Shown: one piece after another, positions 17,339-25,442 of the stretch
Layout: every line of letters starts with the position of its first letter
How positions within the stretch are numbered: position 1 is the first letter of the stretch
NCBI RefSeq assembly: GCF_900167905.1
Contig: NZ_FUYZ01000012.1
Coordinates: 50,788-114,787 of the forward strand
Direction of reading: 5' to 3'
From: Soonwooa buanensis
GTDB taxonomy: Bacteria > Bacteroidota > Bacteroidia > Flavobacteriales > Weeksellaceae
DNA length: 64,000 nucleotides
Program-made: the position numbers and the translations under genes
Notes under the pieces: generated by a model
What the model was told of the DNA's origin: nothing
Database searches by the model: none
Seen by the model: only the letters and a program-made list of their open reading frames with translations

Positions 17339-18067
17339 TTAGTTATTAACCACAGAAAATTCCTTCTCTAATTCAATTGATTTTGGGAACAAAATGTTGT
17401 TTTCCAAATGAATGTGCGTGTGCAAATCGTTTTCGAAATCCTGAAGCATTGCAAACGTTACTCGATAGGTGTTGCAAGCGTCTGCTGGAGGTGTATAATT
17501 ATTAGTTAGCTGTGCAATTTTCTCCAATCTTTCGCCTTCAACGGTGTGTTCGTGTTTCATCATTTCCACGGGATTTTCTACCGTTCCGAAATGCGGTTGC
17601 TCAATGGCTTGACCTGAAATTTTAGAATTCATCATTTTTCGAACAAATGGAAATAAAACCAATTCTTCTTTTTTAAGATGCGCCGCTAAATCTTGTGCTG
17701 AAGCATTAAACAAGTCTCGAATTTCAAAAAGTTCAGGATGTCTATCGCCATGAACTTTGCAAAGTTTGTCCAAAAACTGCTGGATAATCGGTGTTTTCTC
17801 CTCAACATAACGATGATGCGTTTTTTCCACATAATCTGCCAATAAATCTAATGGCCAAGATTTAAAATCAATTCCGCTTGCGCCTGAAGTTGGAAGATTC
17901 TCCAATTCAGAATAAATTTTATTTGGGTCCAAATCCTTTTTATCACAAGCATCTTCGATGGTTCGACCACCTTTGCAACAAAAATCAATTCCATATTTTT
18001 TAAAAATAGCTGCCGTTCTAAAATCTTCCGCAACCATATCTCCTATTAAATCTGTTCTCGTGTTCAT
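17339..18067 (-). CDS. scdA: Iron-sulfur cluster repair di-iron protein ScdA/YtfE (RIC)
   Basis: RIC protein of 242 aa that restores Fe-S clusters damaged by NO. The N-terminal ScdA_N domain has IFKKYGIDFCCKGGRTIEDAC (near residues 23-43) with the paired Cys. The C-terminal hemerythrin-like di-iron domain shows THHRYVEEKTPII, KVHGDRHPELF, HLKKEELVLFPFV, MKHEHTVEGE and HIHLENNILFPK. It is cytosolic. It precedes the NO-reductase gene by 11 bp. A 22-bp AT-rich box (18073-18094) shared with the nir operon and rrf2 lies just upstream of the ATG, which fits NO-responsive control. Confidence 0.93.
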   Translation of the reverse strand: MNTRTDLIGDMVAEDFRTAAIFKKYGIDFCCKGGRTIEDACDKKDLDPNKIYSELENLPTSGASGIDFKSWPLDLLADYVEKTHHRYVEEKTPIIQQFLDKLCKVHGDRHPELFEIRDLFNASAQDLAAHLKKEELVLFPFVRKMMNSKISGQAIEQPHFGTVENPVEMMKHEHTVEGERLEKIAQLTNNYTPPADACNTYRVTFAMLQDFENDLHTHIHLENNILFPKSIELEKEFSVVNN

Positions 18068-18072
18068 AATAA

Positions 18073-18094
18073 AATACTTTTTTATCCTTTATTG
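18073..18094 (-). promoter_or_regulatory. AT-rich box upstream of scdA (candidate Rrf2 site)
   Basis: Minus-strand sequence with core GGATAAAAAAGTATT aligns over 22 bp with boxes upstream of the nir operon (21595-21616) and of rrf2 (22113-22134, other strand). An operator role is inferred; the AT-rich background weakens the case. Confidence 0.35.
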
Positions 18095-18109
18095 TTGTAA
18101 AATTTTTTG

Positions 18110-18141
18110 AAAAAACCTCATTGGAAATTCAACCAATGAGG
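18110..18141 (-). terminator. Terminator after the cytochrome c gene
   Basis: Perfect 9-bp stem CCTCATTGG / CCAATGAGG (18116-18124 with 18133-18141) and a U run on the minus strand from 18115 down. It ends the nir operon before scdA. Confidence 0.88.
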
Positions 18142-18150
18142 CATTAGGTT

Positions 18151-18558
18151 TTATTTTTTCTGTGCTAAAATATATTTCACCATCAGTTTTGCATTGTCTT
18201 GACTCAATCCAGCGTGCGGCGTCATTGGGATATCACCCCAAACACCTTTTCCACCTTCAATAATTTTCGTTGCCAAATGATCGATGTCGGCTTCGGTGTA
18301 TTTTGCAGCAACATCTTGATACGAAGGCCCAACTAATTTAGAGTCTATTTTGTGGCAAGACAGACAATCGGTTCCTTCGACTAAGCTTTTTCCTTCGTCT
18401 TCAGGAGACAAAGCTGCTGCTGGTTTTGCTGCTTCTGTTGGCTCTTCAATCATTTTGTTAGATTCTTGTTGTAGAGCTTCTGCTTCTACATTCTCTTTTT
18501 TAGAACAAGAAACGATGGCTAATGATGCTACTAATGCGGTTAATACTAATTTTTTCAT
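18151..18558 (-). CDS. Lipoprotein cytochrome c (class I)
   Basis: Small periplasm-facing lipoprotein cytochrome of 135 aa. It has a lipoprotein signal with Cys at residue 18 (AIVSCSK), a charged and Ala-rich linker to about residue 50, and a single heme c site CLSCH (65-69). The likely distal heme ligand is Met112 in DIPMTPH. It is the last gene of the nir operon, so it is the natural candidate electron donor to the copper nitrite reductase; that role is inference. A strong terminator follows. Confidence 0.9.
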   Translation of the reverse strand: MKKLVLTALVASLAIVSCSKKENVEAEALQQESNKMIEEPTEAAKPAAALSPEDEGKSLVEGTDCLSCHKIDSKLVGPSYQDVAAKYTEADIDHLATKIIEGGKGVWGDIPMTPHAGLSQDNAKLMVKYILAQKK

Positions 18559-18584
18559 AGCTGATTTATTTGTTTATTTTTAAT

Positions 18585-19163
18585 TTATTTAAGTTCACTT
18601 TTCACGGCTGAAACCGTTTTATCAATATCGATGTTAATGCCTTCTTTTTGATGAACCAACAATCCGTCCTTCGAAAACACACTAATTATATTGGAATGTG
18701 AAAAATCCATTGGCGAAATTTGCTTGTATTTCATCGCTAAAACATTGGCTAATTCTCGGGTATTGGCTTCGCTGCTTCGAATAAACAACCATTGCTTTCC
18801 GTTGAGTTGATAGGTTTTTAAAAACTCCTGCATCTTTTCTGGCGTATCGTGTTCGGGATCAATAGAAATCAAAACATAGCGCAAATCTTCAGGATTTTTA
18901 TGTCCAACTTTCGCTTCAATCGCCTTCATATCCAGAGTTAGCTTTGGACAAGCCGTTTTACAAGAAGTGTAAACCATCACCATCGTTAAGACTTTTCCTT
19001 TTAAATCTTCCAATTTTATTTTGGTCCCATCCGCTTGTTCCCATTTTGATGATAGATTGAAAATGGAATTCGGGTCCAGATTCTCACTTGTTTTTTCTTG
19101 ACAACTATTGAGAATTATCAAACTTAAACAAGCGGTTACAATAATTTTAAGTAGATTTTTCAT
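18585..19163 (-). CDS. SCO1/SenC family copper chaperone
   Basis: Thioredoxin-fold lipoprotein of 192 aa; the signal ends at NSCQEK (Cys near residue 21). The SCO copper site is seen as YTSCKTACPKL (CxxxC, near residues 72-76), with the conserved His in MDFSHSN near residue 158. SCO proteins load copper into cytochrome oxidase and related enzymes. Its place between the nirV-like gene and the cytochrome suggests it supplies or reduces copper for the nitrite reductase; this is inferred. It is 26 bp from the cytochrome gene. Confidence 0.92.
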   Translation of the reverse strand: MKNLLKIIVTACLSLIILNSCQEKTSENLDPNSIFNLSSKWEQADGTKIKLEDLKGKVLTMVMVYTSCKTACPKLTLDMKAIEAKVGHKNPEDLRYVLISIDPEHDTPEKMQEFLKTYQLNGKQWLFIRSSEANTRELANVLAMKYKQISPMDFSHSNIISVFSKDGLLVHQKEGINIDIDKTVSAVKSELK

Positions 19164-19173
19164 TTTTAAAATT

Positions 19174-19992
19174 TTAATTTAAATCCTTTGCACAACGGAA
19201 TCCGAGATTATTAACCGTATAATCGGCGTTCATACTTCCTCGCATCGCAAAGCGAATAAAGGCAGCATAATTTCTCAAATCCGAAGAAGTTACCGAAGCG
19301 CCTGCACAAAACAAGGTTTCGTTTGCTGCATTGTCTTTTCGAGATTCTCCTGTAATCATCACCGAGTTAAAATCTTCTGTCCATTCCCAAATCGTTCCGT
19401 ACATATCATAAATTCCCCAAGCATTCGGTTGGTGTTGCTTTACGGCTTGTTTATACTTCCCCTTTTCTTGATATAAATTCAAAATATGTCTTGTGAATTC
19501 CGGATCTTCCGTGGCATCTTTTAGATTTTCATTGGCACGAGCTGCATATTCCCATTCATCAACGGTTGGCAAACGCTTTCCGACGCTTTCGGCATAGGCT
19601 TTCGCTGCAAACCAAGAAACATTGGTAACTGGCGCATCTGGACTTACATCGGCTGGAATTTCGAAATCACTTTTCCAATGTTTTAAATAAGTGCTATCTG
19701 CGTAGAGTTTCAGAACTTTACTTTTGGTCCATTGAGGATTCTTTTTCAAAAATTCGAGGTATTCAAAATTAGTAACAGCAGTCTCGTCTAGCATAAAAGA
19801 TGGCACAGTCGTCAAGCTATCACTTTCTTTTCCTACAAAAGCTCTGTACTGTCCACCATCCACTTTCATCATTTTTTTATGGCTTGTAATACGAATGATG
19901 GATGGTTTTTCACTTTCAATTTTTGTTATAGATTGTTTTTTACTACAACTAAAAACTAAAATCAAACTTAATATGTAAACGAGATTTTTCAT
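19174..19992 (-). CDS. nirV: NirV-like SUMF1/FGE-fold lipoprotein
   Basis: Protein with the formylglycine-generating-enzyme fold. Motifs are VDGGQYRAFVG, PVTNVSWFAAKAYAESVGKRLPTVDEWEYAAR, NAWGIYDMYGTIWEWTEDF and NNLGFRCAKDLN. The frame is open to 20031, but the ATG at 19992 gives a proper lipoprotein signal (MKNLVYILSLILVFSCS). The cysteines that make formylglycine in true FGE are missing: the segment reads NYAAFIRFAMRG where FGE has Cys. It is therefore unlikely to activate sulfatases. NirV proteins of this family accompany nirK in several denitrifiers, and their role is unknown. It lies 56 bp after nirK in the same operon. Confidence 0.85.
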   Translation of the reverse strand: MKNLVYILSLILVFSCSKKQSITKIESEKPSIIRITSHKKMMKVDGGQYRAFVGKESDSLTTVPSFMLDETAVTNFEYLEFLKKNPQWTKSKVLKLYADSTYLKHWKSDFEIPADVSPDAPVTNVSWFAAKAYAESVGKRLPTVDEWEYAARANENLKDATEDPEFTRHILNLYQEKGKYKQAVKQHQPNAWGIYDMYGTIWEWTEDFNSVMITGESRKDNAANETLFCAGASVTSSDLRNYAAFIRFAMRGSMNADYTVNNLGFRCAKDLN

Positions 19993-20048
19993 TTTTAAAA
20001 TTGAATCCTCAATGATGAACCAAAAGTTCAAAAAACTACTACTATGGA

Positions 20049-21095
20049 TTATTTTTTAATTGATTTATAAACTTTAGGATTTTCTTCACCCGTAATTTTA
20101 ATTTTACCCAAAGCGCCTTTATTAAAGGCTCTAAAGATGGCATGATCAACAATTACGTATTCGCCCGGAACTTTAGAAGTAAATTCTACAATAGCTGCTC
20201 CACCTGGCGGAATTACCGTTGTTTGCACATTTTCATTGGTTTTTGAACCACCTTCGATATACACTTTGTCGAAAATTTGACCAATAACATGGAAAGACGA
20301 TGTTAAGTTTGGACCACCATTTCCGACGAAGAATCTAACGCTTTCACCCACTTTTGCTTGAAGTTCGCCTTCTCCTAGTAAAGCGCCAGTTTTCCCGTTA
20401 AATACAATATATTCTGGATGTTCTGCAATGGCTTTATCCATATCAAATTCTTGCAATCCTTTGTCTCCATATTTTCCTTTTGTGTAGAAATCACCTTGCA
20501 TAATGTAGAATTCTTTGTCCACTTTTGGAAGCCCGCCTTCTGGTTCAATCAAAATCAAACCGTACATTCCGTTCGCAATGTGCATTCCCACAGGCGCAGT
20601 CGCACAGTGATACACATACAATCCCGGATTTAGAGCTTTAAAATTAAATACTGCTTCTTTTCCAGGAGCTACGAACGTTGCTTCAGCTCCACCACCAGGA
20701 CCATTTACGGCATGTAAATCGATATTGTGTGGAAAAGCTGAGTTTTCGTTATTTTTTAAATGAAATTCAATCTCATCGCCAACTCTTGCTCGGATAAAAT
20801 TTCCAGGAACTGTTCCACCGAACGTCCAGAAATTATATTGAGTACCGTCTGCCAATTCGCCAACTTTTTCGATGGTTTCCATACGAACGATTAATTTTTT
20901 CGCAGCTCGATCACCGATTGGTGCAGGAACATTGGGTGCGGAAGTTAATTTTGCTTCTTCGGCAGCGCCAGAAACGGCTATATTTTCGGTACTTCCAGAT
21001 TTTGAACTTGAACTTGAATCTGAAGCGTTCTGTTTACAAGCATTTAATGACAGGCCAGCCAGAACAATTGCTAATGGAATAATGTATTTTTTCAT
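20049..21095 (-). CDS. nirK: Copper-containing nitrite reductase NirK
   Basis: Periplasmic or membrane-tethered enzyme that reduces nitrite to NO. It is 348 aa with a lipoprotein signal (Cys20 in LSLNAC) and a Ser-rich linker, then two cupredoxin domains. Type 1 copper ligands are His123, Cys164, His172 and Met177 (PHNIDLH and [15 protein letters not shown]). Type 2 ligands are His128, His163 and His318. The catalytic Asp126 and His269 (SSFHVIG) are present. The short loop between Cys164 and His172 marks a class II type. It starts 1 bp after the 4-TM gene, and nirV, sco and a cytochrome gene follow. All catalytic residues are intact. Confidence 0.96.
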   Translation of the reverse strand: MKKYIIPLAIVLAGLSLNACKQNASDSSSSSKSGSTENIAVSGAAEEAKLTSAPNVPAPIGDRAAKKLIVRMETIEKVGELADGTQYNFWTFGGTVPGNFIRARVGDEIEFHLKNNENSAFPHNIDLHAVNGPGGGAEATFVAPGKEAVFNFKALNPGLYVYHCATAPVGMHIANGMYGLILIEPEGGLPKVDKEFYIMQGDFYTKGKYGDKGLQEFDMDKAIAEHPEYIVFNGKTGALLGEGELQAKVGESVRFFVGNGGPNLTSSFHVIGQIFDKVYIEGGSKTNENVQTTVIPPGGAAIVEFTSKVPGEYVIVDHAIFRAFNKGALGKIKITGEENPKVYKSIKK

Positions 21096-21096
21096 G

Positions 21097-21582
21097 TTAA
21101 TGAGAGGTTTTTAATGATTTTAAAACAAGTTTTGATTGTATATTTTTTCTTTCTAAAACTAATATTGGTAATACAATTAGTAAAATGACTTTTGCAACTT
21201 CGGCATAGATAAAATAATCGTGAAGCACCGTCGGCGGAAGTCCTTTTCCTGAAGCTAAAACATCTGCTCTAGCGTCTAAAATTGGGAGCATCCAAAATTT
21301 TTCTAAACCTAATATCAATGCTAAAAGAAAGAAATTGATTAATAATTTGATGTTTAATTTTTCTTTATTAAATAAGAAACTAAAACCCATGATTACGATG
21401 AGTACCATTTGAATATTGGTGGAAATCCCAAACATGATTTTCCCTAATTCTAAAGCAATTGGAAGGGTCATTCCTGGAACTTGAAATTTAAAAGGTGTTT
21501 CTAAAAAACTTACCGCCAAAACCAATCCCAACCAAAAGCAAGCAATCGCAAAAACTAGAGGATATTTAACTTGAGTTTTCAT
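21097..21582 (-). CDS. Four-helix membrane protein of the nir operon
   Basis: First gene of the nir operon, 161 aa, ending 1 bp before nirK starts. It has four hydrophobic helices: about residues 7-27, 45-72, 80-98 and 120-145. The sequence between helix 1 and 2 ([27 protein letters not shown]) and the [11 protein letters not shown] stretch before helix 4 look conserved-type and polar. I do not recognise the family. The position suggests a role in nitrite reductase assembly or copper handling, but nothing in the sequence proves it. There are few Met or His residues for a copper permease. Confidence 0.75.
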   Translation of the reverse strand: MKTQVKYPLVFAIACFWLGLVLAVSFLETPFKFQVPGMTLPIALELGKIMFGISTNIQMVLIVIMGFSFLFNKEKLNIKLLINFFLLALILGLEKFWMLPILDARADVLASGKGLPPTVLHDYFIYAEVAKVILLIVLPILVLERKNIQSKLVLKSLKTSH

Positions 21583-21594
21583 ATTTAATATTTT

Positions 21595-21616
21595 AATACC
21601 TTTTTATCTTTTATTT
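21595..21616 (-). promoter_or_regulatory. AT-rich box upstream of the nir operon (candidate Rrf2 site)
   Basis: Minus-strand core AGATAAAAAGGTATT begins about 35 bp before the operon's first ATG. It matches the boxes at 18073-18094 and 22113-22134 over 22 bp. Regulatory role inferred. Confidence 0.35.
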
Positions 21617-21641
21617 AATTAAAAAAATAGATTTTAGATTT

Positions 21642-22073
21642 CTATCTTTTCAAAAATGCTTCCTGAGCATCCAATTGGTCAACAAAATCTCCAATTTTCA
21701 TATCATTGAGCATATTTTGAAGATTATTTCTAATATGCTTAAACTCGTTATGAACAGGACACGGATGCGTCTCCGAACATTCTTTAAGTCCTAAGGCGCA
21801 ACCCGAAAAAATCTTGTCGCCGTCCATTTCTTTAACAATTTCCGCCAAAGATCGATTAAGACTAATATTATCCAAATAAAAACCTCCTGTTGGACCTTTC
21901 GCAGATTGCACAAAACCTTTTCTGCTAAGATCTTGCAAAATTTTTGCTATGAAATATTCGGGAGAATCTATGCCTGCAGCAATATCTTTAATACCGATTC
22001 TTCCCCCATCTTTCGTCTGTTGGGTTATGTAAATTAAGGCTCTTAAAGCGTATTCGCAAGTTTTGGAAAACAT
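21642..22073 (-). CDS. Rrf2 family regulator, NsrR-like
   Basis: DNA-binding regulator of 143 aa. The N-terminal winged helix reads FSKTCEYALRALIYI, then GIKDIAAGIDSPEYFIAKILQDLSRKGFV (recognition region), and the wing GPTGGFYLDN. Three Cys in FSGCALGLKECSETHPCPVHNEF (spacing C-x6-C-x5-C, near residues 93-106) fit an iron-sulfur cluster as in NsrR and IscR. NO sensing is likely because it lies directly upstream of the nir operon in the same direction. It has its own -7 box with a candidate operator just upstream, which would allow autoregulation. Confidence 0.88.
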   Translation of the reverse strand: MFSKTCEYALRALIYITQQTKDGGRIGIKDIAAGIDSPEYFIAKILQDLSRKGFVQSAKGPTGGFYLDNISLNRSLAEIVKEMDGDKIFSGCALGLKECSETHPCPVHNEFKHIRNNLQNMLNDMKIGDFVDQLDAQEAFLKR

Positions 22074-22092
22074 TTCTTCTATTTTTCTATTA

Positions 22093-22134
22093 CAAATGTA
22101 AAACTATTTTTCAAATAAAAGATAAAAAACTCTT
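22093..22134 (-). promoter_or_regulatory. rrf2 promoter with candidate operator
   Basis: The minus-strand -7 box TACATTTG (22100-22093) is 19 nt before the ATG. Directly upstream, 22113-22134 carries the AT-rich box in plus orientation (core AGATAAAAAACTCTT), matching the nir and scdA boxes. The position covers the -20 to -40 region, where a repressor would block transcription. Confidence 0.45.
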
Positions 22135-22159
22135 CTATTTAATTATGACAATTCTCAGT

Positions 22160-22801
22160 TTACTTTTTTGCAGGAATAATGTATTTAACCGCAAATTGAA
22201 TTGTAGAAAAATTAGCTTCAAAATTAAATTTACTTTTATTAAATTTCGTTTCTTTATAATGTACATTGTTATAGCCAATTTCTCCAATACTAGCCGCAAT
22301 TTTCCAGCGTCGATTCACAAAATAATCAATTCCGGGTTTTAGATTAATACCGTAACTCGTAAAAGAATTTTTGGTATGATTAAGCTCTACTCCATTACTT
22401 TCTAAAGTCAGAAATTGCTTTGTGGAACCAAACTCTAAAGGAAAATCCAGTTGACAAAACAAACTAAATCGTTCGTCCAAAACCCAAAACTTTCGAAGCG
22501 ATGGCGTCACAACAAAAGCAGAACTCTCCGCTTCTAAATTGAGATTTTCAAAATTTGCATTCTTTGTCGTAGAATGATCGGTGGTTTGTCTGTAACCTGC
22601 ACTTACGGCAACTGCCCAATTGGGCGCAAAAAAATAGCCATAAGTAGGCAAAAAACGATAAGAATCTGAACTCGAATTATTAGATTCATCCTTGATTGTG
22701 GAAAATCCGAATTGTCCAGAAACAAACTGCGTTCCCTTCGGAACTTGCGCATTGGCGAAGCTCAAAAATAAGAGCGCGGATAACATGGTAATTTTTTTCA
22801 T
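22160..22801 (-). CDS. Outer membrane beta-barrel protein
   Basis: Exported 213-aa protein with a signal peptide (residues 1-18, ending FANAQ) and then alternating hydrophobic strands typical of an 8- to 10-strand outer-membrane barrel, ending in IQFAVKYIIPAKK. GTQFVSGQFGFSTI and YFFAPNWAVAVSAGYRQT are usual openings in Bacteroidota OmpW/porin-like families. Function unknown. It is divergent from the copper pair, and the shared 130-bp intergenic region carries a weak copy of the AT-rich box (22850-22871). Confidence 0.8.
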   Translation of the reverse strand: MKKITMLSALLFLSFANAQVPKGTQFVSGQFGFSTIKDESNNSSSDSYRFLPTYGYFFAPNWAVAVSAGYRQTTDHSTTKNANFENLNLEAESSAFVVTPSLRKFWVLDERFSLFCQLDFPLEFGSTKQFLTLESNGVELNHTKNSFTSYGINLKPGIDYFVNRRWKIAASIGEIGYNNVHYKETKFNKSKFNFEANFSTIQFAVKYIIPAKK

Positions 22802-22919
22802 GATAAATTATTTTTTAATGAAAATAAATTTGAATGTTGTAAATGTAAATAATAAAACACTAAAAAGTATTTTATTTTAAAATGATTAATTTCATGTATT
22901 ATTTCACAAAAATTGATGA

Positions 22920-22927
22920 TACATTTG
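22920..22927 (+). promoter_or_regulatory. -7 box TACATTTG, 4 nt before the start codon
   Basis: Exact TAnnTTTG match followed by TCTT and the ATG at 22932. Transcription would start at or next to the start codon (leaderless). Confidence 0.55.
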
Positions 22928-22931
22928 TCTT

Positions 22932-23291
22932 ATGAAAATTTGGTTTTCAATAGTATTCTCTAGCCTTTTATTGCTTTGTAGCAGTCAATCTACATTGCTT
23001 TGGGTGGATTATTCTATGAACCAAGATTTCTACGAATTACATTGTGAAAACAAAAGCAAACCGCAATTGGAATGTCACGGAAAATGTCAAATGTCAAAAA
23101 ATGAACAAAGCAAACAAAATGTTCAACTTCTAAAGATTTGCACAGACTTTTTGTTTTTAAATCCTGTTTCAGATACATTTTTTGTGATAGATTCAAAGTC
23201 ATATTTTGAAACCGAAAAGATAAATTTTATCACAAGTTTCTATCAATCTCCAACAGCAAAATTGTTGGACGAGCCTCCTATTGTTGGATAA
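22932..23291 (+). CDS. Cys-rich small exported protein, partner of copper TonB receptor
   Basis: Protein of 119 aa with an N-terminal hydrophobic signal or anchor (residues 3-20). A short conserved block LHCENKSKPQLECHGKCQMSK (residues 37-57) has three Cys and one His spaced for metal binding. Bacteroidota proteins with this ENK-PxLxCxGKC block typically sit beside TonB-dependent metal receptors. Here the receptor follows 72 bp downstream. The remainder is not recognised. Metal binding and a role in copper uptake or sensing are inferred from motif and context. The transcript may be leaderless. Confidence 0.8.
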   Translation: MKIWFSIVFSSLLLLCSSQSTLLWVDYSMNQDFYELHCENKSKPQLECHGKCQMSKNEQSKQNVQLLKICTDFLFLNPVSDTFFVIDSKSYFETEKINFITSFYQSPTAKLLDEPPIVG

Positions 23292-23363
23292 TTTTTCAAA
23301 TTATTTTTCGAAGTTGGATTTATTTAAAATCCAGCAAAGTACTTATTCAACAATACAAAAATC

Positions 23364-25394
23364 ATGTTAGCAAAACATCAAAAAGCTATTTGCAAAATAG
23401 GTTTCGGCTTATTCTGTTCGGTGGCGAGCTTCAATTTTGTGCAAGCACAAGACCAAGACAGCATAAAAATTCAGAATATCGAAGTCGTGAAAATCACAAA
23501 ATTAAATATTCAAAATCATCAAAATTCAAAACAAATAAAAGTTAGTTCTACCCAACTTCTCGATCACGATGCAGGAAATTTCTTAAAAACCTTAGCTGAA
23601 ATTTCAGGAATCAAAAAAGCTGGAACCTTCGGTACAGATCCCGTTTTGAGAGGTTTTAAATATGAACAGCTTAACATCGTTACCGACGGCGCCGTTTATG
23701 CCATTAATGCTTGTCCAAGTCGCATGGATCCTTCGATTTCGCAAATTAATATGAACAGCGTTGCAGAAGCTCAAATCTACAAAGGACCGTATCAATTCCG
23801 CTTTGGTTCGACTTTGGGCGGAACGATTAATTTCGTTTCAGAAAAACCAGTTTTCACTGATAAAACCAAGTTAAAAAACAGATTTTCTAGCAGTTATGAT
23901 AGCAACGGTTCTATTTTTAGAAATGAATTGATGTCGCAACTTACTTCCAAAAAATTCAATGTTGATTTATTCGGAAGTTACAACGATGGCGATCGATACA
24001 AAGATGGGAATGGAGACGAAGTTCGTTCCGCATTTAAACGTTATTCGATAGGTTCAAAAATTCAATACAAATGGTCAGACAATCAAATTACAAGTCTTCA
24101 AGTTAACACCAATCAAGGGCGAAATGTAGAATTTGCTGCTCTAAAAATGGATTTAATTTACGATAAAACGTGGATGACTCAACTGAATCATCAAAGCATT
24201 TATAAAAATTCGATTTTAAAAGAAATGGCTTACAATGCTTATTTCACGCAGGTTCACCACTCGATGGGCGATCCCAAAAGAATGATGGTAAGCAATGTCG
24301 CTTCTAAAACTTACGGTGGAAGAATTGAAAGCAAGTGGGGGAAAAATTCCTGGAATTTTTATTCTGGTTTCGATTACAAGCATGAACAAGCTGAAAACGA
24401 AAGCATGACGATGAGTTCGCCCATGATGATGCCTAAAGATGGGAGTTCGTGGCAAGATTCTCACATCGATCAATTCGGTTGGTTTAATGAATTTTCTAAG
24501 AATTTTGCCACTTCAAAACTTACGGCTTCTTATCGAATGGATTACAATACGGCAAACGCAGGCGAAATGTCCAAATTATTTGAACAATTGTACGGCGGAA
24601 TGAAAAGTGAGCAATTAAATCACAGTTTTAGTTTGGGTTATCAGCAAAAATTTGGAAAACATTCAGATTTGGCGATTTGGCTGGGACGCGCACAACGAAG
24701 CGGAAGTTTGACGGAGCGATTCATCAACCGTTTCCCAGTCGGAAATGACAATTACGATGTTGTCGGAAATCCTTTAGTGAAGCCAGAAACTAACAATCAA
24801 GCGGATTTAATTTACACCTTCCACACCTCGAATTTCCATTTTCAAACGGATTTCTTTTATGCTTTTATGCAAAATTATATTGGCGCTATGGTTAATCCTG
24901 ATATTAAATCGAATTCCATGCAAAGTCCTGGCGTGAGACAAATTCAAAATATTGAAAAAGCGATGAAAGCTGGTGTTGAAGCGCGTTTGCAATGGCAGTT
25001 TTTACCGAATTACAGAACCGATATTGCCGTTGCCTACACTTATGCTGAAGATTTGGACAAAAAAATGCCTTTAGCAGAAATTGCTCCACTCAACCTAAAA
25101 TGGAATTTTGAAGGACAATATCAGCAATTCTCGTATGGAATAAATTATCGTTTTTCGGGTGCTCAGAATCGTGTGAATACCGATTTTAAAGAATTGAAAA
25201 CGCCTGATTTTTCGGTGGTCGATTTGTACACGAATTTTAAAATTCAAGAGAATATTAAATTTCAAGTGGAAGTCAGCAATTTGTTTAACAGAGCCTACGC
25301 AGAACATTTAAGTAGAACTTTGAGCAGCAATAATCAACAAAGAATTTTGGAGCGCGGACGTAGTTTTAATGTTGGCGTTTTTGTGAATTTTTAA
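23364..25394 (+). CDS. TonB-dependent receptor, OprC-like (probable copper)
   Basis: Outer-membrane gated porin of 676 aa with a signal peptide (ending VQAQD), a plug domain (about 40-170) and a 22-strand barrel ending in FNVGVFVNF. The plug carries LRGFKYEQLNIVTDGA and NACPSRMDPSISQINMNSV, the CPxRMDPxxS element of the OprC/NosA copper receptor family. Loops contain Met/His clusters (HHSMGDPKRMM near 290 and SMTMSSPMMMPKDG near 350), fitting copper ligands. Uptake across the outer membrane would need TonB energy. The neighbouring nirK operon needs copper, which supports the assignment. It is followed by a terminator. Confidence 0.9.
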   Translation: MLAKHQKAICKIGFGLFCSVASFNFVQAQDQDSIKIQNIEVVKITKLNIQNHQNSKQIKVSSTQLLDHDAGNFLKTLAEISGIKKAGTFGTDPVLRGFKYEQLNIVTDGAVYAINACPSRMDPSISQINMNSVAEAQIYKGPYQFRFGSTLGGTINFVSEKPVFTDKTKLKNRFSSSYDSNGSIFRNELMSQLTSKKFNVDLFGSYNDGDRYKDGNGDEVRSAFKRYSIGSKIQYKWSDNQITSLQVNTNQGRNVEFAALKMDLIYDKTWMTQLNHQSIYKNSILKEMAYNAYFTQVHHSMGDPKRMMVSNVASKTYGGRIESKWGKNSWNFYSGFDYKHEQAENESMTMSSPMMMPKDGSSWQDSHIDQFGWFNEFSKNFATSKLTASYRMDYNTANAGEMSKLFEQLYGGMKSEQLNHSFSLGYQQKFGKHSDLAIWLGRAQRSGSLTERFINRFPVGNDNYDVVGNPLVKPETNNQADLIYTFHTSNFHFQTDFFYAFMQNYIGAMVNPDIKSNSMQSPGVRQIQNIEKAMKAGVEARLQWQFLPNYRTDIAVAYTYAEDLDKKMPLAEIAPLNLKWNFEGQYQQFSYGINYRFSGAQNRVNTDFKELKTPDFSVVDLYTNFKIQENIKFQVEVSNLFNRAYAEHLSRTLSSNNQQRILERGRSFNVGVFVNF

Positions 25395-25407
25395 AAGAAA
25401 AAAGAAA

Positions 25408-25440
25408 AAATCCCGAACAAATAACTTTGCTCGGGATTTA
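25408..25440. terminator. Bidirectional terminator after the TonB receptor
   Basis: Stem AAATCCCGA / TCGGGATTT (25408-25416 with 25431-25439) has an A-rich left and T-rich right flank. It is shared by the receptor and the convergent secreted-protein gene. Confidence 0.85.
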
Positions 25441-25442
25441 TT

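Noticed and set aside
15084..22073. Complete denitrification to N2
   Set aside because: No nosZ or other nos gene is present in the window. Only nitrite to NO to N2O is supported, although the OprC/NosA-like receptor belongs to a family linked to N2O reductase elsewhere.
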